Shown piece after piece: positions 1 through 5,050 of a stretch of DNA of 5,050 bases. The stretch lies in contig JAJYSO010000164.1 of NCBI GenBank assembly GCA_021793535.1, positions 1-5,050 of the forward strand, in the 5' to 3' direction. The first letter of the stretch is position 1. Every line of letters begins with the position of its first letter. The position numbers and the translations under genes were made by a program. The DNA is from Bacteroidota bacterium (GTDB lineage Bacteria > Bacteroidota > Bacteroidia > Flavobacteriales > Flavobacteriaceae). Under the pieces are notes generated by a model that saw only the letters and a list, made by a program, of their open reading frames with translations, ran no database searches and was not told the DNA's origin.

Positions 1-1
1 T

Positions 2-997
2 GTAATGATAGAGGATGGGGGGGTGTTGAACATTCCGGCCGGAACGATGATTAAGGCCAAAAAGGGATTTGAGAATTATATTCTTGTTTTGCAGGGTGGA
101 AAAATTAATGTGAAGGGCACGGCGGAAGAACCCGTTACCATGACCGCCGATATCGACAATGCCGAACCGGGTCACTGGGGTGGTTTAATCATCAATGGTC
201 GTGCACCGCTTTCAGGCGGAACCGTTGGAAGCACTGAAATCAGTTCGGGAGTCCCTTATGGTGGAGAGGATCCGATGGATAATTCGGGTTCGCTCACGTA
301 TTTGATTTTGGCCTATACAGGCGCCCGGTCCAGCGCGGATGTGGAGCACAACGGCCTTACTTTGAATGGTGTTGGAGGTGGAACGCATATTGAGAACATT
401 TACATTCCGTATGGGGCAGATGATGGAGTAGAGTTTTTTGGTGGAACGGTAAAGGTAAAAAATCTTCTAGTGGTGGACAGCGATGATGACATGTTTGACA
501 TCACACAGGGGTATAGTGGCGTTCTCGAGAACGCGTACGGTATCTGGCAAAAGGGGTACACCAGTAGTGAATCCGATCCACGGGGAATTGAAGCTGACGG
601 GAATCTAGATGGAAATTTTCCAGATCAGAAAAGACAGTCTGATTTTGTGGTGAAAAATGTAACATTTGATTTGAGATTAGCTGCGGCTGACGATGGTGAT
701 ACACAAAATGTGACTAATAAGATGCAAGATGTTCTCAAAATCAGAAGGGGCGCAAGAGCAACTATTACCAATGCTTTGGTAAAAGGAAGCGGAACAGTTA
801 TCGACCTGATTGATTTTGCTGATGGAAAAGGATCCGGAGACCTCACTTCATCCGTGGAGATGACGAATGCTCTGGATGCTTCGCAGATCCTCGGTAAAGA
901 GGTCAATTCGATCGAGGGTTTTGGCGGCGCTCAAATCGAATCCGGAAATACCGGTTGCCCGACCTCGATTTTTGCGTGGACGAATTATAATTTTTAG
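2..997 (+). CDS. Secreted beta-helix-like protein, 5' end missing
   Basis: The reading frame is open to the left edge (a GTA codon precedes the first in-window ATG at 5), so this is the C-terminal 331 residues of a longer protein and that ATG is probably internal. Numbered from that Met, it begins with a turn-rich segment (VLNIPAGTMIK, residues 7-17), then GHWGGLIINGRAPL (56-69), an acidic Gly/Asp-rich stretch around DDGVEFFGG (139-147) and DSDDDMFD (158-165), and RGIEADGN (193-200). It ends in FAWTNYNF. Short repeating beta-strand-and-turn units rich in G, N and D are typical of right-handed parallel beta-helix proteins. Related Bacteroidota proteins are usually secreted or surface lipoproteins of unknown function, some misnamed 'multidrug transporter'. 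The many Asp/Asn turns could bind calcium, which is inference. No type IX sorting domain is visible at the C-terminus. Signal peptide and start lie upstream of the window. The family assignment is fairly secure; the function is unknown. Confidence 0.8.
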   Translation, partial: VMIEDGGVLNIPAGTMIKAKKGFENYILVLQGGKINVKGTAEEPVTMTADIDNAEPGHWGGLIINGRAPLSGGTVGSTEISSGVPYGGEDPMDNSGSLTYLILAYTGARSSADVEHNGLTLNGVGGGTHIENIYIPYGADDGVEFFGGTVKVKNLLVVDSDDDMFDITQGYSGVLENAYGIWQKGYTSSESDPRGIEADGNLDGNFPDQKRQSDFVVKNVTFDLRLAAADDGDTQNVTNKMQDVLKIRRGARATITNALVKGSGTVIDLIDFADGKGSGDLTSSVEMTNALDASQILGKEVNSIEGFGGAQIESGNTGCPTSIFAWTNYNF

Positions 998-1082
998 CGA
1001 CAAGACGCCCTTTACAGGTTTAGGAATCCAGTCCATCCTTAACCCCTGTACCCGCATTCAAAATGTAGAGTGCTTGATAAGA

Positions 1083-1116
1083 AAAACGCTGTAAACCATG
1101 TGGTTTACAGCGTTTT
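1083..1116. terminator. Bidirectional intrinsic terminator between convergent genes
   Basis: A perfect 15-bp stem (1083-1097 paired with 1102-1116) closes on a 4-base loop, ATGT. The outer pairs are A-T: reading rightward the stem ends in CGTTTT followed by ATTA, and reading leftward it ends in a run of five T. It sits between the stop of the plus-strand gene (997) and the stop of minus-strand dnaK (1147), so it is placed to end both transcripts. The T tract is better on the dnaK side. Confidence 0.85.
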
Positions 1117-1146
1117 ATTAATACTTGCCAAATGGCCGCTGGGCTA

Positions 1147-3075
1147 TTATTTTACTTCTTCGAAATCCACATCTTCCACATCATTACTTCCTGATTTGGA
1201 ATCAGTATCATCGGTTGAAGAAGCGTCATTTGTGGCTTCTGCATTTTCAGCACCTGGGTTTTGTTGTGCTTCAGCTTGTGCTTTATACATCTCTTCAGAG
1301 GCAGATTTCCAAACTTCGTTAAGTTTGTCTAAAGCAGGTTGTACCTTTTCGACTTCTGCTGTGGCATGTGCTTTTTTAAGCGCTTCCAAGGCATCCTCTA
1401 TGGGTTTTTTCTTATCTGCTGAGATCTTATCACCAAACTCTTTTAATTGTTTTTCAGTTTGGAAGATCATAGAATCTGCTTCATTGAGCTTGTCTATTTT
1501 CTCTTTTGCTTTTTTGTCAGCTTCAGCATTGGCCTCAGCATCTGCTTTCATTTTCTTGATCTCTTCTTCGGTTAAACCGGAAGAAGCTTCAATTCGAATG
1601 TCTTGCTTTTTACCTGTAGCCTTGTCCTCTGCACTGACGTTAATGATTCCATTGGCATCAATGTCGAAAGTCACTTCAATTTGAGGAACTCCTCTTGGTG
1701 CGGGAGGAATTCCGTCCAAGTGGAATTTACCGATGGTTTTGTTGTCTGCAGCCATGGATCGCTCTCCTTGTAACACGTGAATTTCCACGCTAGGTTGATT
1801 GTCTGCAGCTGTAGAGAAGATTTGTGATTTTTTTGTGGGGATGGTGGTATTGGCCTCAATTAACTTGGTGTTGACCCCCCCCATGGTTTCGATTCCTAAT
1901 GAGAGCGGCGTAACATCGAGCAATAGAACATCTTTTACATCTCCTGTTAATACCCCCCCTTGGATAGAAGCACCAATGGCCACTACTTCATCTGGATTCA
2001 CTCCTTTACTGGGGGCCTTTCCGAAGAATTTTTCAACAGCAGCTTGTACAGCTGGGATACGGGTAGACCCTCCGACTAAAACCACTTCGTTGATTTCGTT
2101 TTTATCTAAACCTGCGTCTTTCAAAGCCTTTTCACAGGGTGTGATGGTACGTTGAACAAGGGTTTCAATCAGTTGTTCAAACTTCGAACGCGACAGTTGA
2201 CGAACTAAGTGTTTAGGTCCGCTGTTCGTTGCGGTGATATAAGGGAGGTTGATTTCTGTTGTAGAGGCTGATGACAATTCTATTTTGGCTTTCTCTGCAG
2301 CTTCTTTTAAGCGTTGCAGGGCCATTTTGTCTTCTCTTAGGTCCATGCCTTCTTCTTGTTTGAATTCATCGGCTAACCAATTGATGATCGCATCGTCCAC
2401 ATCATCACCTCCTAACTGCGTATCTCCATTGGTGGAGAGCACTTCAAAAACACCGTCTCCAAGTTCGAGAATAGAAACATCAAAAGTTCCTCCTCCAAAG
2501 TCGAATACAACAATCTTTTGATCTTGTCCTTTTTTATCTAGACCATAGGCCAAGGCAGCGGCTGTCGGCTCGTTGATAATACGTTTGACGTCCAATCCGG
2601 CAATCTGACCAGCTTCTTTAGTAGCTTGTCGTTGGGAGTCGTTGAAATAGGCCGGTACCGTAATTACCGCTTCTTTGACATCTTGCCCAAGGTAATCCTC
2701 TGCGGTCTTTTTCATTTTTTGGAGGATCATGGCAGAAATTTCTTGAGGCGTGTATTTTCGCCCGTCAATTTCGATTCTTGCCGTGTCGTTATCTCCTTGT
2801 ACTACATTATAGGAAACGGATTTAGCATCTTTGGTAACCTCCGAATACTTATGTCCCATGAAACGTTTAACGGAAGAGATGGTTTTTAAAGGGTTGGTTA
2901 CGGCCTGACGTTTGGCAGGGTCCCCCGTTTTAATTTCTCCTCCTTCCACAAAGGCTACAACAGATGGAGTTGTTCTTTTTCCTTCTGAGTTAGGAATAAC
3001 CGTTGGTTCGTTACCCTCCATAACCGCCACGCAAGAGTTGGTTGTTCCTAAGTCAATTCCAATTATTTTACTCAT
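1147..3075 (-). CDS. dnaK: Molecular chaperone DnaK (Hsp70)
   Basis: This is a complete 642-residue Hsp70, close to the 638 of E. coli DnaK. It is the ATP-driven cytoplasmic chaperone that works with DnaJ and GrpE to bind exposed hydrophobic peptides. The nucleotide-binding domain covers about residues 1-385: phosphate loop IGIDLGTTNS (5-14, with D8), catalytic K70 in SVKRFMG, NEPTAAALAYG (168-178), DFGGGTFD (192-199, with T197 at the autophosphorylation position) and LVGGSTRIP (333-341). The conserved linker DVLLLDVTP spans 382-390. The beta-sandwich substrate domain and helical lid follow, then a low-complexity acidic tail ending DVDFEEVK. All expected motifs are present with no frameshift. 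The ATG at 3075 gives the canonical MSKIIGIDLGTTN start. Neither grpE nor dnaJ is adjacent; in Bacteroidota dnaK commonly stands apart from them. It appears monocistronic, with its own upstream promoter and a terminator beyond its stop. Confidence 0.99.
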   Translation of the reverse strand: MSKIIGIDLGTTNSCVAVMEGNEPTVIPNSEGKRTTPSVVAFVEGGEIKTGDPAKRQAVTNPLKTISSVKRFMGHKYSEVTKDAKSVSYNVVQGDNDTARIEIDGRKYTPQEISAMILQKMKKTAEDYLGQDVKEAVITVPAYFNDSQRQATKEAGQIAGLDVKRIINEPTAAALAYGLDKKGQDQKIVVFDFGGGTFDVSILELGDGVFEVLSTNGDTQLGGDDVDDAIINWLADEFKQEEGMDLREDKMALQRLKEAAEKAKIELSSASTTEINLPYITATNSGPKHLVRQLSRSKFEQLIETLVQRTITPCEKALKDAGLDKNEINEVVLVGGSTRIPAVQAAVEKFFGKAPSKGVNPDEVVAIGASIQGGVLTGDVKDVLLLDVTPLSLGIETMGGVNTKLIEANTTIPTKKSQIFSTAADNQPSVEIHVLQGERSMAADNKTIGKFHLDGIPPAPRGVPQIEVTFDIDANGIINVSAEDKATGKKQDIRIEASSGLTEEEIKKMKADAEANAEADKKAKEKIDKLNEADSMIFQTEKQLKEFGDKISADKKKPIEDALEALKKAHATAEVEKVQPALDKLNEVWKSASEEMYKAQAEAQQNPGAENAEATNDASSTDDTDSKSGSNDVEDVDFEEVK

Positions 3076-3141
3076 AACTTATATGTTTTTACTATGTTTT
3101 CTTTGTTTTGTTTTTATAATGTCAACTATTATGCCGCAATA

Positions 3142-3174
3142 CCAATTATGACAGGATGTCAGTTTTTTGCCAAA
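3142..3174 (-). promoter_or_regulatory. Candidate dnaK promoter (Bacteroidota type)
   Basis: Read on the minus strand, TTTG (3174-3171) is followed after 22 bases by TAATTGG (3148-3142). This resembles the Bacteroidota -33 TTTG and -7 TAnnTTTG elements at an acceptable spacing, although the -7 box is only a partial match. Transcription would start near 3136 and give an A-rich leader of about 60 bases with no Shine-Dalgarno sequence before the ATG at 3075. Confidence 0.45.
3149..3161. promoter_or_regulatory. Palindrome TGACA-N3-TGTCA, candidate dnaK operator
   Basis: Two 5-bp arms in perfect inverted symmetry, separated by three bases, lie within the spacer of the candidate dnaK promoter directly against its -7 box. 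A further TGTCA half-site is at 3120-3124. The position suits a repressor or an alternative activator acting on the heat-shock gene. It is not a CIRCE element (that consensus has TTAGCACTC arms). The binding protein is unknown. Confidence 0.4.
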
Positions 3175-3261
3175 GGGACACAGCAAGGGCTAATGGTCTC
3201 TACAATCATGGCATGCATACAGCCCTTTGTGTGGCGGCTTTCTTTTCCGAAAGGGGTGAAT

Positions 3262-3291
3262 AAAAAAAGGAGCACATTTCTCAATGGCCCC
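3262..3291 (-). terminator. Intrinsic terminator of the YceI-family gene
   Basis: On the minus strand, GGGGC pairs with GCTCC (one G-U pair) and CATT pairs with AATG, with a single unpaired T and a GNRA-type loop, GAGA. Seven T follow (3268-3262). It begins 29 bases past the YceI stop at 3321, so it should end that transcript before dnaK, which starts further along on the same strand. Confidence 0.9.
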
Positions 3292-3320
3292 TATCTAAAA
3301 TTTTGCTATACTTCTAAATG

Positions 3321-3907
3321 CTATTCTTCGATCAGTTCGGTGTTGACAATAATCTTGATGTATTTTCCAACAGCATCGATTCCAGAGGGAAGTTTATCGT
3401 TATAATTGATATTAAAATCAGTCCGGTCAATCGTGGTAGTTGCGGTGAAGCCTACATGTGTATCCCCGTCTTTATCGACAAGCGTTCCATTTAAAACGGT
3501 ATCAAAACTCACAGACTTGGTTACGTCTCTAATGGTCAGCTCTCCCTCGAGTACATAATGATCCCCCCATTTTTTAGTCAACTTTGCATTTTTCAATGTC
3601 ATTTGAGGGTAGGCTTCCACATTAAAGAAGTCATCGGTTAATAAGTGTGCATTACGAGCCGGAACACGTGTATCGATAGATCCAACTGCTACGGTGTAGT
3701 TGAAAGTAGCGCCGTCAAAATCATCTTTGGATGTAGATTCCATAGTCCCTTGGATCTCTTTGAATTCTCCATCTACAAAGGAAATGCCGGTGTGTTTACT
3801 TCAAATCGGATGTTGGTGTGCATGGGGTCCATATTCCATTTGACCTGAGCTAAAGAAACTTGCATAAAGGCAACGGCCATTACAAAGCATAAAATAGTTT
3901 TTTTCAT
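3321..3907 (-). pseudogene. YceI-family periplasmic protein, frameshifted
   Basis: YceI proteins are periplasmic lipocalin-like beta barrels that bind long lipidic or isoprenoid molecules; the physiological role here is unknown. The gene starts at the ATG at 3907 with a Sec signal peptide (MKKTILCFVMAVAF, cleavage probably after SLA at residue 20), then VKWNMDPMHTNIRFEV, the usual first YceI strand. The frame then shifts and stops after 44 codons. In the next frame the family sequence continues at once: HTGISFVDGEFKEIQGTMES, VGSIDTRVPARNAHL, DDFFNVEAYPQMTLKNAKL, LTIRDVTKSVSFD and TIDRTDFNINYNDKL, to the TAG at 3321. Restoring one base in the A run at 3795-3797 (plus-strand TTT; homologues usually have Lys, AAA, at this point) gives a normal 195-residue protein. 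The 140-codon frame from the ATG at 3743 begins at internal Met56 and would lack both signal peptide and first strands. The cause is either a recent mutation or a base-call error in a homopolymer. Confidence 0.9.
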
Positions 3908-3917
3908 TTTTTATGAA

Positions 3918-3937
3918 GGTTTGATTTTGGCCAAACC
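3918..3937. promoter_or_regulatory. Inverted repeat overlapping the YceI promoter
   Basis: GGTTTG (3918-3923) and CAAACC (3932-3937) are perfect inverted arms, and a 10-bp palindrome TTTGGCCAAA (3926-3935) is nested between them and overlaps the right arm. The repeat covers the -7 box and the expected transcription start, where a bound repressor would block initiation. This is a candidate only; A/T-rich DNA gives such repeats by chance at some rate. Confidence 0.3.
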
Positions 3938-3939
3938 TA
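3932..3939 (-). promoter_or_regulatory. -7 box of the YceI-family gene promoter
   Basis: TAGGTTTG on the minus strand matches the Bacteroidota -7 consensus TAnnTTTG exactly and would give a leader of about 19 bases before the ATG at 3907. No good TTG-type -33 element is visible at the usual distance. The box is overlapped by the inverted repeat GGTTTG-N8-CAAACC (3918-3937). Confidence 0.5.
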
Positions 3940-4069
3940 ACGCATAAAATTGATATGGGAGATGAACCTGGGTTAATTAAGACATAAAGTTACCCCGTGG
4001 TTGGGGTTGTATATGGGAAGATTAAAAAATAAATAGAACTAAAATACCAGTGGATCGAAGGACTTTTTA

Positions 4070-4077
4070 TATTTTTG
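4070..4077 (+). promoter_or_regulatory. -7 box of the OmpH-like lipoprotein gene
   Basis: TATTTTTG fits TAnnTTTG and ends 16 bases before the ATG at 4094, so the leader would be very short (roughly 10-17 bases). No clear -33 TTTG is present 17-23 bases upstream, so the promoter may be weak or may need an activator. The start is preceded by an A/T-rich stretch without a Shine-Dalgarno sequence. Confidence 0.4.
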
Positions 4078-4093
4078 CTGGCATTAATAAATA

Positions 4094-4603
4094 ATGATTA
4101 TGAAAAAGATTTTTGTTTTAGCGTTTGGCGCTTTTTTGCTCCTATCCTGTCAAGAGGAAAAGACAGCTTTTGTAAATAATGAAACCTTACAGGACAATTT
4201 TGAAGCCTTGAAAGAAACCACTCAAAAGTTTGAGAAAAAACGGCAACAACTACAGGCTAAGATTCAGCAACACCGTCAACAGTGGCAGGAAAAGGGGCAG
4301 GAGTTTCAAGAAAAATTAAAGACGATGAGTCAGGCCCAAGCGCAAAAGAGACAAGACGAACTTCTTCAAGAACAACAAAAGCAACAAGAAGCCCTGAGGC
4401 AAGAGGACTCCAGTTTGGCAGAAAGCATGTCCAGTGCGCAGGATTCTTTGGAGCGCGTGATTAAGAAAACCATTAAAGACATTGCCAAAAAAAGAAACTA
4501 CACCTATGTTTTTGGAATGAACAGGGATTTTAACATCTTGTATGCTGATGATGGTAAAGACATCACGCAGGAGGTGCTCAAAGCGTTGAATAGCGAAGAT
4601 TAA
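4094..4603 (+). CDS. OmpH/Skp-like coiled-coil lipoprotein
   Basis: This 169-residue protein begins with a lipoprotein signal peptide: MIMKKIFVLAF, a hydrophobic core, then the lipobox LLSC with the lipidated Cys at residue 19. Translation may instead start at the ATG at 4100 (MKKIF), a more usual form, which shortens it by two residues. Residues of about 33-130 form a long Gln-, Glu- and Lys-rich helix with coiled-coil character. The C-terminal part (IKDIAKKRNYTYVFGMNRDFNILYADDGKDITQEVLKAL, given here as positions 127-165) has the Skp signature of a final helix, a beta strand and the closing 'YAD..DIT..VL..L' element. Skp/OmpH proteins are trimeric periplasmic chaperones with helical tentacles that hold unfolded outer-membrane proteins. 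Family assignment is good; a chaperone role is inferred. Being lipid-anchored rather than soluble is unusual. It is flanked by its own -7 box and terminator, so it appears monocistronic. Confidence 0.88.
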   Translation: MIMKKIFVLAFGAFLLLSCQEEKTAFVNNETLQDNFEALKETTQKFEKKRQQLQAKIQQHRQQWQEKGQEFQEKLKTMSQAQAQKRQDELLQEQQKQQEALRQEDSSLAESMSSAQDSLERVIKKTIKDIAKKRNYTYVFGMNRDFNILYADDGKDITQEVLKALNSED

Positions 4604-4627
4604 CGTCATCTTCTTACCGGTATTTCC

Positions 4628-4651
4628 AATCGGCTTTATGCCGATTTTTTT
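4628..4651 (+). terminator. Intrinsic terminator of the OmpH-like gene
   Basis: AATCGGC (4628-4634) pairs perfectly with GCCGATT (4640-4646) around a TTTAT loop, and a run of seven T (4645-4651) follows and overlaps the end of the stem. It lies 24 bases after the TAA at 4601-4603 and separates this gene from the regulator downstream. Confidence 0.9.
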
Positions 4652-4683
4652 ATGTCATTATATTTAACATAATTTAAGTTTTT

Positions 4684-4718
4684 TTTGTTCGGAATATTCC
4701 GAACTAAGTATATCTTTG
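4684..4718 (+). promoter_or_regulatory. Promoter of the GbsR-type regulator gene
   Basis: TTTG (4684-4687) and TATCTTTG (4711-4718) match the Bacteroidota -33 and -7 elements, with a 23-base spacer. The -7 box agrees with TAnnTTTG at every fixed position. Initiation near 4724 would give a leader of about 18 bases before the ATG at 4742. This is the best-formed promoter in the window. Confidence 0.75.
4687..4704. promoter_or_regulatory. 18-bp perfect palindrome, probable autoregulatory operator
   Basis: GTTCGGAATATTCCGAAC is a perfect 18-bp palindrome lying between the -33 and -7 boxes of the promoter for the downstream winged-helix regulator. A dimeric MarR/GbsR-type protein bound here would cover the promoter, so negative autoregulation is the natural reading. 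The palindrome is direct observation; the identity of the binding protein is inferred from adjacency. Confidence 0.7.
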
Positions 4719-4741
4719 CACCCGTTATTTTAGAAAATGAT

Positions 4742-5050
4742 ATGTTGGAAGAAAGAGCATTAAAAGAGAAACTGGTTGAGGAAATAGGGGTATATATAGA
4801 ACAGGATGGCCCGCTTTCTCCATTAGCTGCTCGGATTTATGCATTGTTGATGCTTTGTCCTCGAGCCGGACATTCTTTTGATGAGATCGTGGAACTCTCG
4901 AAATCCAGTAAGAGTTCGGTTTCAACCAGTCTTAATCTACTGTTGACCAACGGGGGGATAGAGTACTTTACCAAACCCGGAGAACGCAAACGATTTTTTA
5001 GGCTGAGCAAATCCTATTTGAAAGTGGACCTGAAGAAGAGTAGATCGGAA
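4742..5050 (+). CDS. GbsR/MarR-family transcriptional regulator, 3' end missing
   Basis: From the ATG at 4742 the frame is open for 103 codons to the window edge. The ATG at 4737 is in another frame and does not extend this protein. Residues 1-20 form a first helix (LKEKLVEEIGVYIE). PLAARIYALLML (27-38) is the helix typical of GbsR-type regulators. SFDEIVELSKSSKSSVSTSL (45-64) is the helix-turn-helix with its Ser-rich recognition helix, and YFTKPGERKRFF (75-86) is the basic wing. The dimerisation part should follow beyond the window. The family contains dimeric winged-helix DNA-binding proteins, mostly repressors. In Bacteroidota such genes often precede a TolC/RND efflux cluster, which would be expected to the right but cannot be seen. 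The promoter and palindrome just upstream suggest autoregulation. The last codons (SRSE) should be treated with caution, because the final nine bases equal the start of a sequencing adapter. Confidence 0.88.
   Translation, partial: MLEERALKEKLVEEIGVYIEQDGPLSPLAARIYALLMLCPRAGHSFDEIVELSKSSKSSVSTSLNLLLTNGGIEYFTKPGERKRFFRLSKSYLKVDLKKSRSE

Noticed and set aside
1014..1049. Imperfect inverted repeat ACAGG...CCTGT after the beta-helix gene, as a terminator
   Set aside because: The pairing has mismatches and bulges and no T run follows; the perfect stem at 1083-1116 is a far better terminator.
1070..1684. Open frame of 204 codons on the plus strand antisense to dnaK
   Set aside because: It lies opposite the conserved dnaK coding strand and across the terminator, its composition is Ser/Ala-rich as expected from the complement of a coding frame, and it shows no recognisable domain. 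The other plus-strand frames within 1799-2889 are rejected for the same reason.
1875..1882. Runs of eight and seven C within dnaK (about 1875-1882 and 1953-1959) as phase-variation tracts
   Set aside because: They encode conserved Gly-Gly positions (METMGGVN, QGGVLTG) in a normally vital chaperone, and the frame is intact. Ordinary codon choice explains them.
3142..3174. Sigma-54 type promoter upstream of dnaK
   Set aside because: A GG and a GC can be found, but not at the required 10-base spacing and without the TGGCAC...TTGCA consensus.
3094..3405. Plus-strand frame of 103 codons between dnaK and the YceI gene
   Set aside because: It crosses the dnaK promoter, the YceI terminator and the end of the YceI gene, and has no family resemblance.
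3321..3743. A separate 140-residue protein starting at the ATG at 3743
   Set aside because: That Met is internal residue 56 of the YceI protein; the conserved family sequence continues upstream of it without a break until the frameshift.
4316..4609. Minus-strand frame of 97 codons opposite the OmpH-like gene
   Set aside because: It is the complement of a clear coding region; its Leu/Phe-rich runs mirror the Gln/Glu/Lys codons of the coiled coil.
4725..4925. Minus-strand frame of 66 codons opposite the regulator
   Set aside because: The plus strand here encodes a well-formed winged-helix regulator with its own promoter, so the antisense frame is a shadow.

Overview
The window looks like chromosome from a member of the Bacteroidota, most likely a flavobacterium. 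Four things point there: the DnaK sequence type with its C-terminal DVDFEEVK; putative -7 boxes of the TAnnTTTG type instead of E. coli-like -10 boxes; A/T-rich leaders without clear Shine-Dalgarno sequences; and two gene families common in the group (a Gly/Asp-rich beta-helix surface protein and a GbsR/MarR-type regulator). No transposon, CRISPR array, tRNA or rRNA was seen.

Layout, left to right. (1) Bases 2-997, plus strand: the 3' part of a secreted beta-helix-like protein whose start lies outside the window. (2) 1083-1116: a perfect 15-bp stem that probably terminates both this gene and the convergent dnaK. (3) 1147-3075, minus: a complete dnaK, with a candidate promoter and a TGACA-N3-TGTCA palindrome at 3142-3174. 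(4) 3262-3291, minus: a strong intrinsic terminator for the next gene. (5) 3321-3907, minus: a YceI-family periplasmic protein gene broken by an apparent one-base deletion in an A run. (6) 3908-4093: a divergent intergenic region with a -7 box facing each way. (7) 4094-4603, plus: an OmpH/Skp-like coiled-coil protein carrying a lipoprotein signal peptide. (8) 4628-4651: its terminator. (9) 4684-4718: a promoter with an 18-bp perfect palindrome between its -33 and -7 elements. (10) 4742-5050, plus: the first 103 codons of a GbsR/MarR-family regulator that runs off the right end.

Each gene appears to be its own transcription unit, since terminators and promoters lie between them. A loose theme is protein quality control and the cell envelope: a cytoplasmic Hsp70, a periplasmic YceI protein, a lipidated Skp-like protein and a surface beta-helix protein. 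They do not form an operon, and I see no evidence of a dedicated multi-gene system. The most useful points for follow-up are the nested promoter/operator before the GbsR gene, the palindrome in the dnaK promoter, the lipidated Skp-like protein, and two possible sequence-quality issues: the YceI frameshift and an Illumina-adapter-like 9-mer at the extreme right end.
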